A program made the translations under genes and the position numbers. The notes beneath the pieces were generated by a model. That model was not told the DNA's origin. It searched no databases and saw only the letters and a list, made by a program, of their open reading frames with translations. DNA of 64,000 bases, taken from NCBI GenBank assembly GCA_001839685.1, contig MLAK01000586.1, positions 1 through 64,000 on the forward strand, in the 5' to 3' direction. Position 1 is the stretch's first letter. Each line of letters starts with the position of its first letter. Below, piece after piece: positions 1 through 9,196 of the stretch. The DNA is from Tritrichomonas foetus (Eukaryota > Parabasalia > Tritrichomonadida > Tritrichomonadidae).

Positions 1-181
1 TGAATTATTTTTCCATTCTTTTCACAAAAAACTTAATTTATATACCATATTTTATAAAAATAATCAGAAAAGCAAATAAAAATAACAATAATAATCATAA
101 TCAAAAAAGCATCATATCAAGATGAATTATTTACAAAACAATCAATTTATATCACAATTTCCACATTTGACTTAACAATCT
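1..181. other. A/T-rich flank without a gene
   Basis: Low-complexity A/T-rich sequence downstream of the acid phosphatase stop. It probably holds that gene's 3' end signal. No coding or RNA feature is visible. Confidence 0.5.
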
Positions 182-1459
182 TTAAGGTAATTCATTGCAT
201 ACATCATAAACATCTTTTGTTTTCTCCAAAAACGTTTTGAATAGCATCATATCTTTCCCTCCAAATTTGTTCAACATAATTACTTCCCCATTGAAAGCCC
301 AGCGAATGTAAGCTTCTTTATCGATCTCGAAAATCTCAAATAAAACATGCGAGGCGTAAGGAGGAAGCATTTCAATCTTAACATCCAAGTATGAGAGAAA
401 AGAAAGAACAGTTGAATCATGTGCACTAAACACACCAAATTTTGCCTTCATTTCTCCATTCACACTATTTTTTGCCACACGCATTACTTCGCGCATCGAG
501 TATGAAGCGAAGGCTGTTCCATTTCCATCAAAGAATCTAGCAAACAATTTAGCTAAGATAGAATGGCACGTATAGATATCATTATCTGTTACAAAAGAAG
601 GTAATTGCTTATTATTACAATTATAAGTATAAACCCAATCAGCTAACAATGATAAATTTTGTACAGAAAATGTTAACTGTAAGCTTTTGGAAATATGTTC
701 AATTTTTTTCCATTGTTCTTTTGCATATTCAAGAACAGATGGATCGGAATAAAACCAATCAGATGCAGAATTCTGTTCTTTGCAAAACGATCCTGGTCTT
801 AGAATTTCCATGAAATCACTTCCATGAACAATGTTGAAGATTTCAAATGGAACTTGTGGAGGAAAGGCGCCATGTAGAAATGCCTGACAACTGCGAAACG
901 TTCTTTCGAAGTCAGTCGATCTTGCATAGACCTCTTCTGTTTTTGGAGGTTCATCGAAAAGCTTTATTGTATTGTAAACATAATCATGATAGAGTTGTCC
1001 CAATCGGTGATGTTGTTCCATCCCTTCAATAAGAAGATCACCACAACGACAATTTGGTAAGAATTCAACTAGCTTGGGATCAATAACTTTAAGGAAACGT
1101 CTATATGATTGTGAATAATGTGATGATTGTGAATCATGTGATGATTGTGAATTGTGAGATGAATGTAATGATGAATACATTCTTGGTGAAATGGCATCAT
1201 CAGAATCACAAACCCAATATCCACGATTTGACATTGGCAAATAAGCGTGCTGAGGTGTACGCGAGCCATGTCGTAAAATTACACCAGCAAATAAATATTT
1301 ACTATTTTTTATTGGTGGCGGAGTTCTTAGGGGAGCCACACATTCAAATTTGAAATCCTGTGAACTCCAGGAAATCTGAAAAAGACCGAAAAAAAAGAGA
1401 AGTAACATGAGAAATTTAGTAACTTTTTGTGTACTTATCGTTTTTAGGAGACCATACAT
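182..1459 (-). CDS. secreted histidine acid phosphatase
   Basis: 425 aa, about the usual length for eukaryotic histidine acid phosphatases, which hydrolyse phosphomonoesters through a phosphohistidine intermediate. The RHGSRTP motif (R63, H64) carries the nucleophilic His, and SAHDS (H347, D348) supplies the HD proton-donor pair. A hydrophobic segment at residues 17-30 looks like a signal peptide or anchor, implying secretion or the endolysosomal lumen. The first ATG gives 17 residues before the hydrophobic core. The ATG at 1406-1408 would place the core at the very N-terminus and is an equally good start. A Ser/His/Gln-rich insertion at about residues 95-118, built from imperfect tandem copies of SSHxSQ, follows the RHG motif and is unusual for the family. 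It is head-to-head with the WD40-type gene, 170 bp away. The family is sure; the physiological substrate is unknown. Confidence 0.9.
   Translation of the reverse strand: MYGLLKTISTQKVTKFLMLLLFFFGLFQISWSSQDFKFECVAPLRTPPPIKNSKYLFAGVILRHGSRTPQHAYLPMSNRGYWVCDSDDAISPRMYSSLHSSHNSQSSHDSQSSHYSQSYRRFLKVIDPKLVEFLPNCRCGDLLIEGMEQHHRLGQLYHDYVYNTIKLFDEPPKTEEVYARSTDFERTFRSCQAFLHGAFPPQVPFEIFNIVHGSDFMEILRPGSFCKEQNSASDWFYSDPSVLEYAKEQWKKIEHISKSLQLTFSVQNLSLLADWVYTYNCNNKQLPSFVTDNDIYTCHSILAKLFARFFDGNGTAFASYSMREVMRVAKNSVNGEMKAKFGVFSAHDSTVLSFLSYLDVKIEMLPPYASHVLFEIFEIDKEAYIRWAFNGEVIMLNKFGGKDMMLFKTFLEKTKDVYDVCNELP
1098..1176. repeat. in-frame tandem minisatellite in acid phosphatase gene
   Basis: Imperfect tandem copies of a TGTGAATCATGTGATGAT-like unit, 15-18 bases long, encode the SSHxSQ repeats of the acid phosphatase. 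All copies keep the frame. Copy-number changes would lengthen or shorten a Ser/His-rich loop just after the catalytic RHG motif. Confidence 0.7.
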
Positions 1460-1619
1460 AAATTCAAAAAGATGGATTCTGGAAAACGGAAAAATAATAC
1501 TTATGGTGAAATTTTGAATAAAATTGTTATCTGAAATTTCAGAATTTACAAATAATGAATTGAAATTATAGTAATTAATTGATCAAATAAACATGCAAAA
1601 AGTGGAAATTCTTATCAAT

Positions 1620-1624
1620 TCATT
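1620..1624 (+). promoter_or_regulatory. initiator (Inr) candidate for WD40 gene
   Basis: TCATT matches the trichomonad initiator TCA+Y+(T/A). Its central A lies 8 bases before the ATG at 1630, the spacing expected for the very short 5' leaders of these organisms. Confidence 0.45.
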
Positions 1625-1629
1625 TTTTC

Positions 1630-2625
1630 ATGAATAAAACAATGTTTAAGATCCCAGCAACAAAGAACTCATCAGAAAAACAATACAAACAACTTTATGT
1701 TGTTGAGACAACACGTTTTGAAAAATGTTACATACCACGTGCATGTTCATGTTATTCTGATAATCTTTCTTTAGTTGCAGTGGCTGTTGATAAGAAGCTT
1801 AATCTTGTCATTTTTCCGACCAAAAGGAAAGAAAAGCCAGAAGTCAAAAAATTTAATTTTGAAGATCCAATTAATTCAATATCGATTTGTGAAACTGAAA
1901 ATAAATATGCACTTTTAGTTGCAACTAAAAATGATGCATTTGTTGTTGATGGAAATGGTGTTGTCACTCATATTGAAATCTTTCCATTAACAGTTGCGAT
2001 CATCTATTCTGAAGAGAATGTTTTATACTTCATTTGTGGATGTGATGATGGATTAGTTGTTAAAGATTCTCTCACAAAGTCATCTAAAAGCCAAAAGATG
2101 AATCCATGTTGTGAATCTGGTGTTTCTCAACTTCAGATTTCTCATTCTAAAAGTTTAATTGCTTGTGGCTTCTTGAATGGAACTGTTTCACTTTTGAAAA
2201 CATCAACATTGGAATGCATTTGGACGAAAACATTTTCTTATGGATTAATTAGGGCATTTGCTTGGAATAATGCAAGTAATGTTCTTGCCTTTGCTGGTCA
2301 AGATGATAACTTTTATGAAATTGATTTTAATCACGAATATGATATTACTTGTTTTGAAGGTCATAACTCATTTGTTAACTCGATTTCTTTGGATCCTTAT
2401 AGTAAAGATAAAGAACAAAGAATCTTCACTTCGGCCGAAGACGCAATGATTGGGGCTTGGACAGCAACAAACAAAGGAAACAGAATTTTGCCAACAAAAG
2501 TTGCTTTTGTTGGACCATTTGAAAAACCAATTAGGTATATTCAAGCAATGAAGTATTTTGTTGTGACAATTGACACTAATGGCACAATCATATGCTGGAG
2601 AAAAATGAAAGTTCCCAAAGAATGA
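1630..2625 (+). CDS. WD40 beta-propeller protein, WDR20/CreC-like
   Basis: 331 aa with degenerate WD40 blades throughout. The best-preserved stretch is near residues 190-275. A GxxNGTVSLL blade is followed by LIRAFAWN, FAGQDDNFYEIDF, FEGHNSFVNSISLDPYS and DAMIGAW. This order resembles the GGL-CVCW, GGEDD and GHxSWV-AFDP blocks of WDR20 and fungal CreC, scaffolds that activate USP12/46-type deubiquitinases. That assignment is an inference from pattern; a generic WD40 protein is the safe call. No signal peptide is visible, so it is probably cytosolic or nuclear. ATG codons at 1630 and 1642 are both possible; an initiator 8 bases upstream favours 1630. It is divergent from the acid phosphatase and convergent with the next gene. 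Confidence 0.75.
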   Translation: MNKTMFKIPATKNSSEKQYKQLYVVETTRFEKCYIPRACSCYSDNLSLVAVAVDKKLNLVIFPTKRKEKPEVKKFNFEDPINSISICETENKYALLVATKNDAFVVDGNGVVTHIEIFPLTVAIIYSEENVLYFICGCDDGLVVKDSLTKSSKSQKMNPCCESGVSQLQISHSKSLIACGFLNGTVSLLKTSTLECIWTKTFSYGLIRAFAWNNASNVLAFAGQDDNFYEIDFNHEYDITCFEGHNSFVNSISLDPYSKDKEQRIFTSAEDAMIGAWTATNKGNRILPTKVAFVGPFEKPIRYIQAMKYFVVTIDTNGTIICWRKMKVPKE

Positions 2626-2968
2626 ATGACATCTCCTTCTTTTTTGTATGTAATAAATTTTTTTTACCATTTGTTTCTTTTTCTTTTTCTTTCTTTCTTT
2701 TTTAATTTGATTGTATACAATGCTATTTTCAATTGATGAAATGCTCATTTGAGTTGAATCCAATCATATAGAAACAAAAAACACAGACAAATAATTTAAA
2801 CAAGAATCAAAAAATCAAACGATATACTAATAATTATTAGAAAAGATATAATATCAATTACTATTATAATCACATATTTTATTTAAAAACACAACTTATC
2901 AAAAGTATAATTACTGAGTCTAATTCTATCAACACTGCTCTATAAAATAAAAACTATCAATTAATTGA
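2626..2968. other. convergent intergenic region with pyrimidine tract
   Basis: Holds the facing 3' ends of the WD40 and Ada3-like genes. A C/T-rich tract of TTTC-type repeats at about 2676-2704 is followed by A/T-rich sequence. No gene is seen. Confidence 0.5.
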
Positions 2969-4336
2969 TTAGTCCGATTCTGTAGAAGTTGAATGTGGCG
3001 GCCTACTTTTCTTTTTTTCTTGGGCTTGTTTAGCTTTCTCTTGCGCATAGTATTGATTCATTGCCGCACTCCACTCTTTGTGCTTCCTATTTCTATCTTC
3101 CAGTATTGGTCTTCTCTTCTGTACAATATCTGCCATTATTTTCTTCCATTTGTTCGCCTCCTTAATGACTGCATCATGCTCCTTGATTGCTTCAGCCAAA
3201 TCTTGTGCAATTGGACAGTCAACACTAGTCACAACATTTCCGCTTCCTTCAATACCAACATATGATAGTTCCATTGCTAATCTTTCTTCAAAATTTAGCC
3301 ATCCATAACCTGTAAATCCTGTACATTCTGCTGTTGGTGTTGAATTATATTCAGTGTTCTTTAAATCGTTTAAAATAGCAGTATTACTTGCAGCCAGTGT
3401 TGTATTTTCCTCATTTTCACTCTTTACTCCACGACTACCACTACTCATGGAGTTTTTTCCTGTTGCTCTTTTATCTTTTGATCCAAGAAGAGGAACAACA
3501 GCCGAGACTAAGCGACTATGTAAATAAGAAGATGTGTCAGTATTTCCAGTTAGGTCTGCAGGCGGTGGTGGAATAATTAAACGAGATTTTACTGGATCAG
3601 AAAGAACATTTGGTGCTCTACAAATAGTTGTTGAATAATGCGGCCCAACAGGCTCGTTTAAAATCTCCAAATTATTTTTTGGTTTCGACGGAATCATGTA
3701 TTGCTGAATTTGTGTGATTTTTTCAACAGGATGTAAGAAAAGATCAACATTTTCCCATAAAGTGTCCTGAGTCAATGATTTAATATTTGAGGACGATTGA
3801 GTTCTTCTCAGGTGAGCTGACTGCGGCCTTGCACGAGATAATTGTTCAACGCGTGCGCGGGTGTGAGAAATGAGCTGTGCTGGCTGAATAGACGGCATAG
3901 GTGAGCATGGGCGAACGATAGGATCAAACCTAATTTCCTTCGTTGTCTTAATTTTATTCGATAAAGGAAGCCTCTGAAATCTGAGTGTTTCCTCATCTTC
4001 ATTTTCATGAAGACCTGTCACAACATCTTCGAAGCCAATTTTCAGATCTTTTTGAATGACTTTATCGTCTTCATCAATCAGAAGCGATAATGAAATCAAG
4101 TCTGATCGAAGTTTATATATTTGGTCAAGTGGCCACATCTCTATGTTAACACTCTGCAAAGAATCGGGCGGCGTGGAAATAACACCGCCGGCAAATCCTA
4201 AATAGTATAATCCATATTGGCCAACGTAAGTGGCAAGTGGATCGGCTGGCATTTGCAGAAATGGACTACTTTGCAATTCTGCTGGCGCCTCTTCGTTAAC
4301 TGGCGCTTTTTTGGTTCTTTTTGCCCCAGTCTTCAT
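2969..4336 (-). CDS. Ada3-like candidate (histone acetyltransferase adaptor subunit)
   Basis: 455 aa. The N-terminus is basic (KTGAKRTKKA) and the middle is low-complexity and Ser-rich. The C-terminus, about residues 270-440, contains LHSRLVSAVVPLL, then GYGWLNFEERLAMELSYVGI, then a long charged helix with EHDAVIKEANKWKK. TADA3/Ngg1 proteins show the same order: a short L-x-x-R-L-x-S-A helix, an L-E-x-R-I-x-x-E-L-x-x-x-G-L block and a terminal coiled coil. In other eukaryotes Ada3 links Ada2 and Gcn5 within SAGA. The similarity was read by eye, so the name is tentative. It has no membrane segment and is probably nuclear. The gene downstream on the same strand (SAPS-like) starts 500 bp away, so the two are probably separate transcripts. 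Confidence 0.5.
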   Translation of the reverse strand: MKTGAKRTKKAPVNEEAPAELQSSPFLQMPADPLATYVGQYGLYYLGFAGGVISTPPDSLQSVNIEMWPLDQIYKLRSDLISLSLLIDEDDKVIQKDLKIGFEDVVTGLHENEDEETLRFQRLPLSNKIKTTKEIRFDPIVRPCSPMPSIQPAQLISHTRARVEQLSRARPQSAHLRRTQSSSNIKSLTQDTLWENVDLFLHPVEKITQIQQYMIPSKPKNNLEILNEPVGPHYSTTICRAPNVLSDPVKSRLIIPPPPADLTGNTDTSSYLHSRLVSAVVPLLGSKDKRATGKNSMSSGSRGVKSENEENTTLAASNTAILNDLKNTEYNSTPTAECTGFTGYGWLNFEERLAMELSYVGIEGSGNVVTSVDCPIAQDLAEAIKEHDAVIKEANKWKKIMADIVQKRRPILEDRNRKHKEWSAAMNQYYAQEKAKQAQEKKKSRPPHSTSTESD

Positions 4337-4839
4337 CTCTAGCCCAATGGGAGGTTATTTGGTGAAATATTCACAGGAATTGACCTGTACAAATTATGGC
4401 TAAATAACTTCAGAAAATCGAATTGAATGGTTAATTTATTCTGTCATTTCACATAAAATAAAGGCTTTGGCTTGAAAAAATTTTATAATAATCAACAGAA
4501 ATAGAAGGAATTAATAGTATAAACAGGTAATCAATATTTTCCTTAAATTTGAATCATCTTAAAACAAGTTGGGGTTTAGATGATTTATTAAACTTCATCA
4601 TCCCAACATAATAGATATTTTATGATCTATGAATAGATAAATTTCAAAATAAGAAATACAAAATAAGGATGATAAAAGAAATACTGCAAAATAGGAGGAA
4701 ATATCAATCTTCTGACTTTTTCCAACATTATAAACTGTTTCCAATCACTAAATATCAAATTCCCTTGGGTTACAGAAAGAAATATAGAAGAAATAAAGAA
4801 AAAATGTCTACTGTTAGAATTAATCGTAAACAACATTTT
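4337..4839. other. intergenic region, no gene seen
   Basis: A/T-rich spacer between two minus-strand genes. It must contain the 3' end of the SAPS-like gene and the promoter of the Ada3-like gene. Short overlapping open frames on both strands lack any protein signature. Confidence 0.5.
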
Positions 4840-6159
4840 TTAATCCAAAGTTGATAAGTTATATTTTTCAAACAAATCTGTTTCATTAATAACAAAACAA
4901 AACTTTTCATCGTATTCTTCATCATTTATCCACGGCTCGACGACCACTTTCTGGAATTCTTGCCATTGAACATCATTTTCTTCCTCTTCATCACAACCAA
5001 TGATTGATGCATAGCACAATAGAAATGAGAAAAAGAGAGGATTTTCAATTTCTTTTGTGCGATTAAATCTAACCATTATTACTTGTTTTGCATCTTCTCT
5101 TAAAATACGATATTTTTCACGATAAGAAGCATCTTCAGCGACAGTCAGAAGCATCTTTTTAAGAGAATTTAATATTATATTTGATACGTTATTTTGCATT
5201 AAGACGAAATAGAATATTTTTGATATTACATTTTCATGTTTCGAGTGTTTATAAATAATACCAACACAAAACGTGACATATTGAATAGCTGAATCAAAAA
5301 GTGGGTCTGAAAAATCACCTCCGTTCATAATGACATCAATCGCATAATTTAGTATTTCCTCGTTTGGATGTAATTTCAAAACAAGACCAAAAAGTGATGT
5401 AGTCATTTTGTTTAATTGACCATTTGTGTAATCAATAATATATTGTGTGACGTTTGCAGCAAATTCGGATTCATGTGATAGTTTTATATTAAAGAAGATT
5501 TTCAAAAGATACAAAATATGTTCTCTATGGACGTTTGTCATATATTTTGAATCAACAATTAAATCATTATCAATTAATGCTTTTCTATGTTTCAATGTAT
5601 ATTTGGCCGCATCTTTTCCGACTAAAAATCGAAATAAGTGCCACATTAATAGCCACATTCCTTTATGCGACTCTGTTACAAGATCCTGAATTGTTCTAAA
5701 AACGCATTCATTGTCGATATGTTTAATTATCGTTTGATATATTGTATTTGATATTCGGAATATTTCACTCATATCTTCAGGCCAGAGATCAAAAGCGCGA
5801 GAAAGAATGCGTGACATGATTCCGATGCTGAATACAGCGTGGCTAGACGTACTTTCGAGCGTACTTATTGCATATTCGGCGATATTGATATTATCTGCTA
5901 AAAGTCGATGAAGGGCTGTATTGCTTGTTTGGAACAAGCCGAGAATGGATTTTTGAATTGCTCTATTTGGCTCGTTTTTTATAATTTCGAAAATTCGCAT
6001 TGAATTTTTCTCGATAAGTAAAAAATCGATTAATTTTTTGTTTCCGTTTCGAAATTGGGAAGTGACACTCGTGCATTTTAGAAGATCATCGACTGTACAG
6101 TTTGGCTGTGCTAACATTTCTTCGATTTCGTGGAGAGATTTGGGGTTTAGTCCAAACAT
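4840..6159 (-). CDS. SAPS-domain phosphatase regulatory subunit-like protein
   Basis: 439 aa, almost entirely helical. Residues 20-200 resemble the SAPS family (yeast Sap155/185/190, human PP6R1-3). A short acidic/Leu segment is followed by GNKKLIDFLL (family pattern: N-x-K-L-x-D-F-L), then successive helices with TIYQTIIKHIDNE and a following TIQDLVTES. SAPS proteins bind and direct Sit4/PP6-type Ser/Thr phosphatases. The C-terminal acidic stretch (CDEEEENDVQ) also fits. The protein is shorter than the 800-1000 aa of yeast and animal members, as is common in protists. The start is supported by an initiator 14 bases upstream. A generic armadillo-like protein is the alternative. Confidence 0.55.
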   Translation of the reverse strand: MFGLNPKSLHEIEEMLAQPNCTVDDLLKCTSVTSQFRNGNKKLIDFLLIEKNSMRIFEIIKNEPNRAIQKSILGLFQTSNTALHRLLADNINIAEYAISTLESTSSHAVFSIGIMSRILSRAFDLWPEDMSEIFRISNTIYQTIIKHIDNECVFRTIQDLVTESHKGMWLLMWHLFRFLVGKDAAKYTLKHRKALIDNDLIVDSKYMTNVHREHILYLLKIFFNIKLSHESEFAANVTQYIIDYTNGQLNKMTTSLFGLVLKLHPNEEILNYAIDVIMNGGDFSDPLFDSAIQYVTFCVGIIYKHSKHENVISKIFYFVLMQNNVSNIILNSLKKMLLTVAEDASYREKYRILREDAKQVIMVRFNRTKEIENPLFFSFLLCYASIIGCDEEEENDVQWQEFQKVVVEPWINDEEYDEKFCFVINETDLFEKYNLSTLD

Positions 6160-6172
6160 TAATCAATTCCAC

Positions 6173-6177
6173 AATGA
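6173..6177 (-). promoter_or_regulatory. initiator candidate for SAPS-like gene
   Basis: On the minus strand this reads TCATT, matching the trichomonad initiator, about 15 bases before the ATG at 6157-6159. Confidence 0.4.
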
Positions 6178-6442
6178 CTATTTTATTCCAAGTGAACATT
6201 TTGAGAAAGAAAATATTTTTTTTTGAATTAAAATTACACATGTTATGCGATTTTTTCTCAATTTGATTTTTTATAAGCTTATCTGGCTTGATTAATCTTT
6301 GAAAATTCACAATTAAGTAACCGTTTCTAATACAGCTTTTGAAAAAGAGTATTTTTTTGTGAATGACTTTGAAAATATTGTGTTTTTTGAGAGCTCTCAA
6401 AAAATCCCAGATATAACATAAAAAGTTCACATAGAAATTATT

Positions 6443-6447
6443 TCACT
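6443..6447 (+). promoter_or_regulatory. initiator candidate for GT-C-like gene
   Basis: TCACT, in the context TCACTATT, matches TCA+Y+(T/A). It lies about 34 bases before the ATG at 6479, somewhat farther than usual. Confidence 0.3.
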
Positions 6448-6478
6448 ATTAAAGGGCAATTTAGAGGTCAAAATCAAC

Positions 6479-8386
6479 ATGTGGCTTTTTGAGCTTGCAA
6501 TATCAATTTGGTTTGGTTATGAGCTAGTTGCAAGCTTGTCAAGTCCATTTTTTGATTCACTACAACAGCTTTTATGCGGTTCTGTCATTGGCTTTATCGT
6601 CAATAGCTGGATAGTTTTTTTCATATCATATCCAATTGGTTTAACCCCATTTTGTGGCACATTGAGCATGATAATTCTTGCAGTTTTTGCATACTTGCTT
6701 CATCAAAAAAATGGAAGACTGAGTAAATCGAAAAATAATTTTATTTTTCATTTAACCAATCTTCAAATGGTAACCTATGCACTTTTTGGAATCATCTACT
6801 TTTTGTTCATGAATGCTTCACAATTTTACGATCACCAAAGATCCAAAGGTGCTGGCTATTCAGACATGCCATTTCACTTAAATATCATCAATTCTTTTTC
6901 TGTCGGTTGCAATAATCCAAGAAAAAGTTTTTTCGGAATTATATCAGCATTTTATGCAGGCGAACCTCTGGCATATCCGTTCATTCCCAATTATCATGCC
7001 GCAATGCTGATGAACACTGGCTTCACATCAGCCAGATATGCACTTTTCATACCATCCCTTTTTATATGCTATTCATTACTTGTTGGACTATACTCACTCA
7101 CTTATTATTTCAGCAAAAGTCATGTTTCTTGTTTAATTTCACTTATTCTGTTCACGAACCTTGGCGGACTTGCCTGGACCCATCTTTTTGACCCGAAACA
7201 TAGGCTGGACCCACGCAGAGATTGGATTCATGATTGGGGCAATAATCAACACGAATATTGGTTTCATCCAATCATGCATATCATTATTCCCCAAAGGGCA
7301 GCAATGTGGTCACTTCCATTATGCGTTTGGACAACTTTGTGTTTGGTTATAGGCTGTGAACTAAAAAATCATAAAATGTTAATTTTAGCTGGAGTTATGA
7401 CTGGATTAATGCCACAAGTACAAGTCCATAGTTATGTTGCAATAGCTCAATATTCTGTTTCTTTATTTTTATTAATGTTTCCTTGGAAAGATTACCGGAA
7501 TCAAGAAAAAGTGAAAAAGTACATCATTTTTTGGTCATATTTTGCTATAACAGCTAATGTAATTGCTGTACCACAATTATATCCTTATTTCATGCGTGTA
7601 TCTCATCAAAAGAATCAATTTTTACAAGTTAAGCCAATTTGGAAAGGAAGATCATCTGTCCAAAAAAGTTGGTTTAAGCCAATACTTTTGTGGTGGCGTG
7701 GCTTAGGCATTTTTGCATTTATTTCTTTAGTTTCAGGTTGGATACTAATGACGAAATGGCAGATGACTATGTATATTCCATCGGTTATTGTTTTTCTTCT
7801 TACGAATATTATTCGTTATCAGCCATGGGAAATGGATAATACTAAACTATTTTATGCTGGCTGGGTTCCACTTGCACTTGCAGTTGTATCAAATTACATT
7901 AGTTATTTCATCATTACACCGAAAACGCTTTTAAGGAAAATTTTTGGTTATTCTGTTGCTTTTATTTTCATCATTGGTTGTACATTATCAGCCTTTATGT
8001 CAACCACACAATCAATGTTCTTTCCAACACGTTTGTATGAACCTGATGATTATAAATTTGGTCTTTGGATTGCCGAAAATACTCCCCCTGATGCAGTTTT
8101 TCTGTTTCGTTCATCACCACATAATCCGATTGCATCAATTGCAGGTAGGCAAGTCTTTCTTGGATATGATGGATGGGTTCAAAGTCATGGACTTGATTTA
8201 TCAAGGAGATATACTGAACAATATTTAATGAAAAATCCAAATGATATTGACGCTTTCCATAGAAATGGAATTTCTTATGTAGCAACATGTGGATGGTGTG
8301 CGTTTAAAGATTTTTCCGGAAATAGCTCAATTTGGAAAAATATTTTTGATTCTGGTCGATACAAAGTTTATAGACTACTTGTTTAG
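6479..8386 (+). CDS. polytopic GT-C-fold glycosyltransferase-like membrane protein
   Basis: 635 aa with about 12 hydrophobic segments. A luminal-type loop after the third segment reads YSDMPFHLNIINSF and continues to a Gly/Pro/Tyr-rich GEPLAYPFIPNYHA. An acidic residue in the first large loop is typical of GT-C enzymes, which use dolichol-phosphate sugars in the ER. A HxxxHIIIPQR stretch lies mid-protein. The C-terminal loop (about residues 525-610) contains WIAENTPPDAVFL, a segment seen at the end of many dolichyl-phosphate-mannose-type transferases, and continues with a Cys-rich ATCGWCAF. Donor and acceptor cannot be told from sequence. It lies just upstream of a transposon and in the same direction as the next membrane protein. 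Confidence 0.6.
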   Translation: MWLFELAISIWFGYELVASLSSPFFDSLQQLLCGSVIGFIVNSWIVFFISYPIGLTPFCGTLSMIILAVFAYLLHQKNGRLSKSKNNFIFHLTNLQMVTYALFGIIYFLFMNASQFYDHQRSKGAGYSDMPFHLNIINSFSVGCNNPRKSFFGIISAFYAGEPLAYPFIPNYHAAMLMNTGFTSARYALFIPSLFICYSLLVGLYSLTYYFSKSHVSCLISLILFTNLGGLAWTHLFDPKHRLDPRRDWIHDWGNNQHEYWFHPIMHIIIPQRAAMWSLPLCVWTTLCLVIGCELKNHKMLILAGVMTGLMPQVQVHSYVAIAQYSVSLFLLMFPWKDYRNQEKVKKYIIFWSYFAITANVIAVPQLYPYFMRVSHQKNQFLQVKPIWKGRSSVQKSWFKPILLWWRGLGIFAFISLVSGWILMTKWQMTMYIPSVIVFLLTNIIRYQPWEMDNTKLFYAGWVPLALAVVSNYISYFIITPKTLLRKIFGYSVAFIFIIGCTLSAFMSTTQSMFFPTRLYEPDDYKFGLWIAENTPPDAVFLFRSSPHNPIASIAGRQVFLGYDGWVQSHGLDLSRRYTEQYLMKNPNDIDAFHRNGISYVATCGWCAFKDFSGNSSIWKNIFDSGRYKVYRLLV

Positions 8387-8725
8387 ATTGTATTAACTGT
8401 AAATATAAATATAAATAAATGTTGTTAAATTATATCAAATTCGATTTTGGCAATTTTTTTCATTTCAAAATTTTAATGTCTAATAAATTTATCATTAATT
8501 GATTTAATAGAGTTTAATAGTTCATCTAATATTAATGTTTTTTAGTTAGTAGGAAAATAGGATGAATATGAAAAAAAAATGAAAAGAATACTATATATTT
8601 ATTTTTAAATATGGTACATAATTTCCAATCGATAAAGTGACTCTCGTAAAATGAGTTTATCAAAAGAAAAAGAGACGAAGTGTTTTTGACTATTCACACA
8701 AAATAAATTGAATTATTTGTTCATT
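8387..8725. other. intergenic region up to transposon end
   Basis: A/T-rich 3' flank of the GT-C-like gene, ending at the transposon's left boundary and the possible ATT target duplication (8723-8725). No gene seen. Confidence 0.5.
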
Positions 8726-8753
8726 CACGCAATCCACTTTTTCCCAAAATTCC
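8726..8753 (+). repeat. left terminal inverted repeat
   Basis: Pairs with 11759-11786 in inverse orientation, 26 of 28 bases identical. Confidence 0.85.
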
Positions 8754-8761
8754 CAAAAATT

Positions 8762-8807
8762 TTTCCCAAAAATTCTCAGAGCCAAACCAGAAAATATTTT
8801 TGGGAAA
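8762..8807. repeat. subterminal hairpin
   Basis: TTTCCCAAAAAT (8762-8773) and ATTTTTGGGAAA (8796-8807) form a perfect 12-bp stem with a 22-base loop, just inside the left end. It repeats the TTTCCC core of the terminal repeat and may be a transposase-binding site. Confidence 0.6.
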
Positions 8808-9196
8808 GTGAGTAAGCCATTTCTCTATATACATATTAGAGTTCCTATATAAGGAAATTTAAGATTCCACCATCATTTTGAAATTTGATGAAATAATTTC
8901 ATTTTTTATATTTTCTCAAATTTCACGAATATGATTAATTTTAACAGTATTTATGTCTATTGTAATGGAATTTGATGGTTTTTCCTTTTGACCCAATATA
9001 ATCATTTTTTCATTTCATGTGATACTATCGAAAAAGTTACTTATTATGCTATTAAAATGTTTTGTACCTCTTTTTATCAACAATTAGGAGGGAAAAAAAA
9101 ANTATTGTTATCGTTGTTTATTTTCATATTTATATATCAATATATATAAATAATGATTCAGATTTAGAATATTATATCCCAAGAAATTTTCCTTAT

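Larger units (their letters stand above)
6160..6478. other. divergent promoter region
   Basis: 319 bp between two head-to-head genes. It carries one initiator-like motif facing each way (6173-6177 minus, 6443-6447 plus). No coding capacity of note. Confidence 0.5.

Noticed and set aside
4669..4854. Overlapping 61-69 codon frames in the spacer before the SAPS-like gene
   Set aside because: Both strands open over the same low-complexity sequence without any motif.
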